A stretch of DNA of 64,000 nucleotides from Aeromicrobium chenweiae. Lineage in GTDB: Bacteria > Actinomycetota > Actinomycetes > Propionibacteriales > Nocardioidaceae. Made by a program: the position numbers and the translations under genes. The notes under the pieces were generated by a model. That model worked only from the letters and a program-made list of their open reading frames with translations, was not told where the DNA came from and searched no databases. Below are positions 61,400-64,000 of the stretch, in pieces. How positions within the stretch are numbered: position 1 is the first letter of the stretch; the number at the start of each line of letters is the position of its first letter. The DNA lies in NCBI RefSeq assembly GCF_003065605.1, contig NZ_CP026952.1, positions 1,364,001 to 1,428,000 of the forward strand, read 5' to 3'.

Positions 61400-62288
61400 A
61401 TTCCGCAGCGACCGAGGACTGACGCTGCGTATGGGGGGCGTCAGCCTGGGTCTCGGCGCGCTCTACATCCTGTTCGCGGCCGTCCTGTACTCGCTCACCG
61501 ACCTCGGCGCGTTCGCGCTCGTGATCGTCCTGGCGATCGCGTGGGGCCAGTGGTACTTCTCGGACTCGCTGGCGCTGAAGTCGATGAACGCCCACGTGGT
61601 CGACGCTCGTCAGGCGCCCGAGCTGCACGCCATGATCGATCGTCTGTGCGCCCTCGCGGACATGCCCAAGCCGCGCGTCGCGGTCGCCGTCACCGACATG
61701 CCCAACGCGTTCGCGACCGGGCGTTCACCCAACCACTCCTCGGTCTGCGTCACGACCGGCATCATGCAGCGCCTCGACGCCGACGAGCTCGAGGGCGTGC
61801 TCGCGCACGAGCTGTCCCACGTCGCGAACCGCGACGTCACCGTCATGACCGTCGCGTCGTCGATCGGCCTGCTCGCCGGGTTCATCACCCGGTGGGGCAT
61901 GTACGCCGGCAACATGTTCGGCAGCCGCGACAACAAGAACAGCGGCGTGGTCTTCCTGGTCGTCTTCCTGGTCAGCATGCTCGTGTACGCGGTCAGCTTC
62001 GTGCTGACCCGCTCGCTGTCGCGCTACCGCGAGCTGAGCGCGGACCGCAGCGGGGCGTACATGACCGGACGCCCGTCCAAGCTGTCGTCGGCGCTGGTCA
62101 AGATCTCCGGTGAGATGGCCAGGATCCCCAACCGCGACCTGCGCCAGGACCAGGCGATCAGCGCCTTCTTCTTCGCTCCGGCGATCAACCGCCAGTCCGC
62201 CGCGGCGCTGTTCTCGACGCACCCGCCCCTGCAGCAGCGCCTGGACCAGCTGGCCCAGGTCAGCGCAGAGCTGTCCGAGCAGGGCTAG
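61386..62288 (+). CDS. htpX: Zinc metalloprotease HtpX
   Basis: 300-residue membrane protease that degrades damaged membrane proteins. It has two or more helices and the HELSH zinc motif (about residue 140) with a downstream Glu for the third ligand. GTG 61386 overlaps pspA. It is part of the PspA stress operon. Confidence 0.94.
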   Translation: MARTRFRSDRGLTLRMGGVSLGLGALYILFAAVLYSLTDLGAFALVIVLAIAWGQWYFSDSLALKSMNAHVVDARQAPELHAMIDRLCALADMPKPRVAVAVTDMPNAFATGRSPNHSSVCVTTGIMQRLDADELEGVLAHELSHVANRDVTVMTVASSIGLLAGFITRWGMYAGNMFGSRDNKNSGVVFLVVFLVSMLVYAVSFVLTRSLSRYRELSADRSGAYMTGRPSKLSSALVKISGEMARIPNRDLRQDQAISAFFFAPAINRQSAAALFSTHPPLQQRLDQLAQVSAELSEQG

Positions 62289-62297
62289 TCTCACCGC

Positions 62298-62867
62298 GTG
62301 GGCATCTTCGACTCGATCCTCGGACGCAGCAAGCCGCCGCCGGCAGACCTGGACGTGCTGTTCGCCGTCCCCCAGGCGGTCATCTCCCTGCAGACACAGG
62401 GCTTCGCCCCGACCGGATCGGGCTCGGTCTGCTTCCGCGACGTCGAGGGCAACGCTGACGACGTGGTGATGGCCGAGGCCGAGCAGCTCATCTCGTCGAG
62501 CCCCGGGTCCACGGTCACCCGTTCGGAGGACCGCTTCGGGTTCCACTGGCTGACCGTCACCCGCGCGGACGCCGACGTCTCGGGCCTGGTGACCGACCTG
62601 CACGCGGTCAACTCCTCGCTCGTCGACGCGGGCTTCGGCTCGGCGCTGCTGTGCTCGACGGTCACGTTCACGACCCCCGCCGGCAAGCCGTACGCCCTGG
62701 TCTACCTCTACAAGCAGGGCACCTTCTATCCCTTCGCCCCCGAGACCGGCGAGCGCCGGGACAACGCGCTGGAGCTGCAGACGCGTGGCCTGATCGCCGA
62801 CGACGTGCCGGTCGAGCAGGACCTGACCAAGTGGCTCGCCATCTGGGGAGCGCCCGGTCTGGGCTGA
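62298..62867 (+). CDS. pspAB: PspA-associated protein PspAB
   Basis: 189-residue soluble protein, PspAB type, starting MGIFDSILGRSKPPPADLD. The family is known to sit with PspA and HtpX. It begins 9 bp after the htpX stop. Its function in the response is not settled. Confidence 0.9.
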   Translation: MGIFDSILGRSKPPPADLDVLFAVPQAVISLQTQGFAPTGSGSVCFRDVEGNADDVVMAEAEQLISSSPGSTVTRSEDRFGFHWLTVTRADADVSGLVTDLHAVNSSLVDAGFGSALLCSTVTFTTPAGKPYALVYLYKQGTFYPFAPETGERRDNALELQTRGLIADDVPVEQDLTKWLAIWGAPGLG

Positions 62868-62903
62868 ATGGGGGCCGCCGGCCCGGGACGATAGATTGGA
62901 CGC

Positions 62904-64000
62904 GTGAGCTTCGACGCACTGACCCGTGACCAGATCCAGGCCCTCCTCGACGAGCAGACCGCGGCGTACCGCGCGCTCCAGGACAGCGGGCTGAAGCTCG
63001 ACCTGACGCGAGGCAAGCCCTCGCCGGCCCAGCTCGACCTGTCCAACGAGCTCCTGACGCTGCCCGGCGACGACTACACGGACGCCCAGGGCACCGACAC
63101 GCGCAACTACGGCGGGCTGAACGGCCTGCTCGAGCTGCGGGAGATCTTCGCGCCCATCATGCAGGTGCCGGTCGAGCAGGTCGTCGCGGGCGACAACGCG
63201 AGCCTCGCGATGATGCACGACAACCTCGTCTTCGCGCTCTTCCACGGCGTCCCGGGCTCCGAGCAGCCGTGGGGCGTGGAGGAGTCGGTCAAGTTCGTGT
63301 GCCCCGTGCCCGGCTACGACCGTCACTTCGCCCTGCTCGAGGAGTACGGCATCGAGATGGTCCCGGTCGCGCTCAACGAGGACGGCCCCGACATGGACGC
63401 CGTGCGCGAGGCGGTCAAGGACCCGGCCGTCAAGGGCATGTGGCTCGTCCCGACGTACGGCAACCCGACCGGCGCGGTCGTCAGCGAGGCGGTCGCGGCC
63501 GAGCTCGCGGCGCTGGACACCGCAGCCCCCGACTTCCGCATCTTCTGGGACAACGCGTACGCGGTGCACCACCTCACCGAGGAGCAGACCAAGACCGCCG
63601 ACATCCTCGGCCTCTGCGTCGCCTCCGGCCACCCTGACCGGGCGGTGATCTTCGCCTCGACGTCCAAGATCACCTTCGCCGGCGCGGGCGTGTCGTTCAT
63701 GGGCAGCTCCGCGGACAACATCCGCTGGTACCTCAGCCACCTCGGCAAGCGCACGATCGGCCCGGACAAGGTCAACCAGCTCCGGCACGCCCGCTACCTC
63801 GGCAGCACCGCCGGCGTCCACGCGCTGATGGATCGCCACCGGGAGATCCTGGCGCCGAAGTTCGAGGCCGTCGTCCGGATCCTGCGCGAGCGGCTCGGTG
63901 AGTACGGCGTCGCGTCGTGGACCGAGCCCAAGGGCGGCTACTTCGTGAGCCTCGACGTCGTCGACGGGACGGCCAGCCGCGTGATCGAGCTGACCCGCGA
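62904..64000 (+). CDS. Aminotransferase class I/II (partial)
   Basis: N-terminal 365 residues of a PLP-dependent aminotransferase of the MocR-related or alanine/aspartate aminotransferase-like group; it continues beyond the window. It shows NYGGLNGL (cofactor phosphate region), VPTYGNPTGAVV and the PLP-lysine motif STSKITFAGAG (Lys in TSK). The GTG at 62904 starts MSFDALTRDQI. Substrate uncertain. Confidence 0.88.
   Translation, partial: MSFDALTRDQIQALLDEQTAAYRALQDSGLKLDLTRGKPSPAQLDLSNELLTLPGDDYTDAQGTDTRNYGGLNGLLELREIFAPIMQVPVEQVVAGDNASLAMMHDNLVFALFHGVPGSEQPWGVEESVKFVCPVPGYDRHFALLEEYGIEMVPVALNEDGPDMDAVREAVKDPAVKGMWLVPTYGNPTGAVVSEAVAAELAALDTAAPDFRIFWDNAYAVHHLTEEQTKTADILGLCVASGHPDRAVIFASTSKITFAGAGVSFMGSSADNIRWYLSHLGKRTIGPDKVNQLRHARYLGSTAGVHALMDRHREILAPKFEAVVRILRERLGEYGVASWTEPKGGYFVSLDVVDGTASRVIELTR

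Noticed and set aside
61725..63839. A 704-codon minus-strand frame at the right end
   Set aside because: It lies antisense to htpX, pspAB and the aminotransferase and looks like composition-driven noise.

Overview
The window is GC-rich DNA with dense genes, many GTG starts and frequent ATGA/GTGA stop-start overlaps. A GlnR-type nitrogen box, PspA-PspAB, DUF4191, DUF3043 and DUF222-HNH proteins and a mycothiol-transferase-like DinB protein point to an actinobacterium. It is most likely a member of the Nocardioidaceae (Nocardioides/Aeromicrobium type); this is inferred from gene content, not from a marker search. I saw no rRNA, tRNA, CRISPR array, insertion sequence or prophage.

Layout. 0.3-10.4 kb: TspO, a VIT-family transporter, RF3, a flap-exonuclease-like protein, a magnesium-type P-ATPase, an SDR/XRE-regulator/MFS module whose two promoters share a 12-base motif, and a putative molybdenum-carrier protein. 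10.4-24.3 kb is accessory: LysR and IclR regulators, NmrA-like reductases, an alpha/beta hydrolase, two TetR regulators with clear inverted-repeat operators, a less GC-rich stretch with a membrane protein, a glycine-rich protein, a DUF222-HNH nuclease, a redox operon whose last gene is frameshifted, and a lone PD-(D/E)XK-like protein. 24.3-38.6 kb holds two CsoR/CstR-type regulator modules with matching paired C5-G5 palindromes, one beside an MMPL/DUF2892/YnfA operon and the other beside an AhpD-like and a Cys-rich small protein. Between them lie a second MMPL pump with a two-component system, a YdeP-type molybdoenzyme, an SRPBCC protein, an autoregulated-looking Fic protein and a decayed permease.

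38.6-59.9 kb is a housekeeping block whose order (glnA, RDD, DUF4191, lipA, lipB, TIGR01777, sucB, with pepA and gcvT nearby) resembles, as I remember it, the glnA1-lipA-lipB-dlaT region of Mycobacterium tuberculosis. Together these genes make lipoyl groups (LipB, LipA) and use them (SucB, Lpd, and GcvT as part of the glycine cleavage system). Two extra modules interrupt the block: a histidine kinase/response regulator/ABC exporter set between lipA and lipB, and a four-gene overlapping operon between lipB and the TIGR01777 gene. That operon encodes an Lgt-like protein lacking the essential His, a proline-rich membrane protein, a radical SAM enzyme of the MJ0619/Tes type and a small membrane protein. 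It is the best candidate for an undescribed system, probably a membrane-lipid or lipid-anchor modification.

59.9-64.0 kb: a small conserved protein, DUF3043, a PspA-HtpX-PspAB envelope-stress group and an aminotransferase cut by the window edge.
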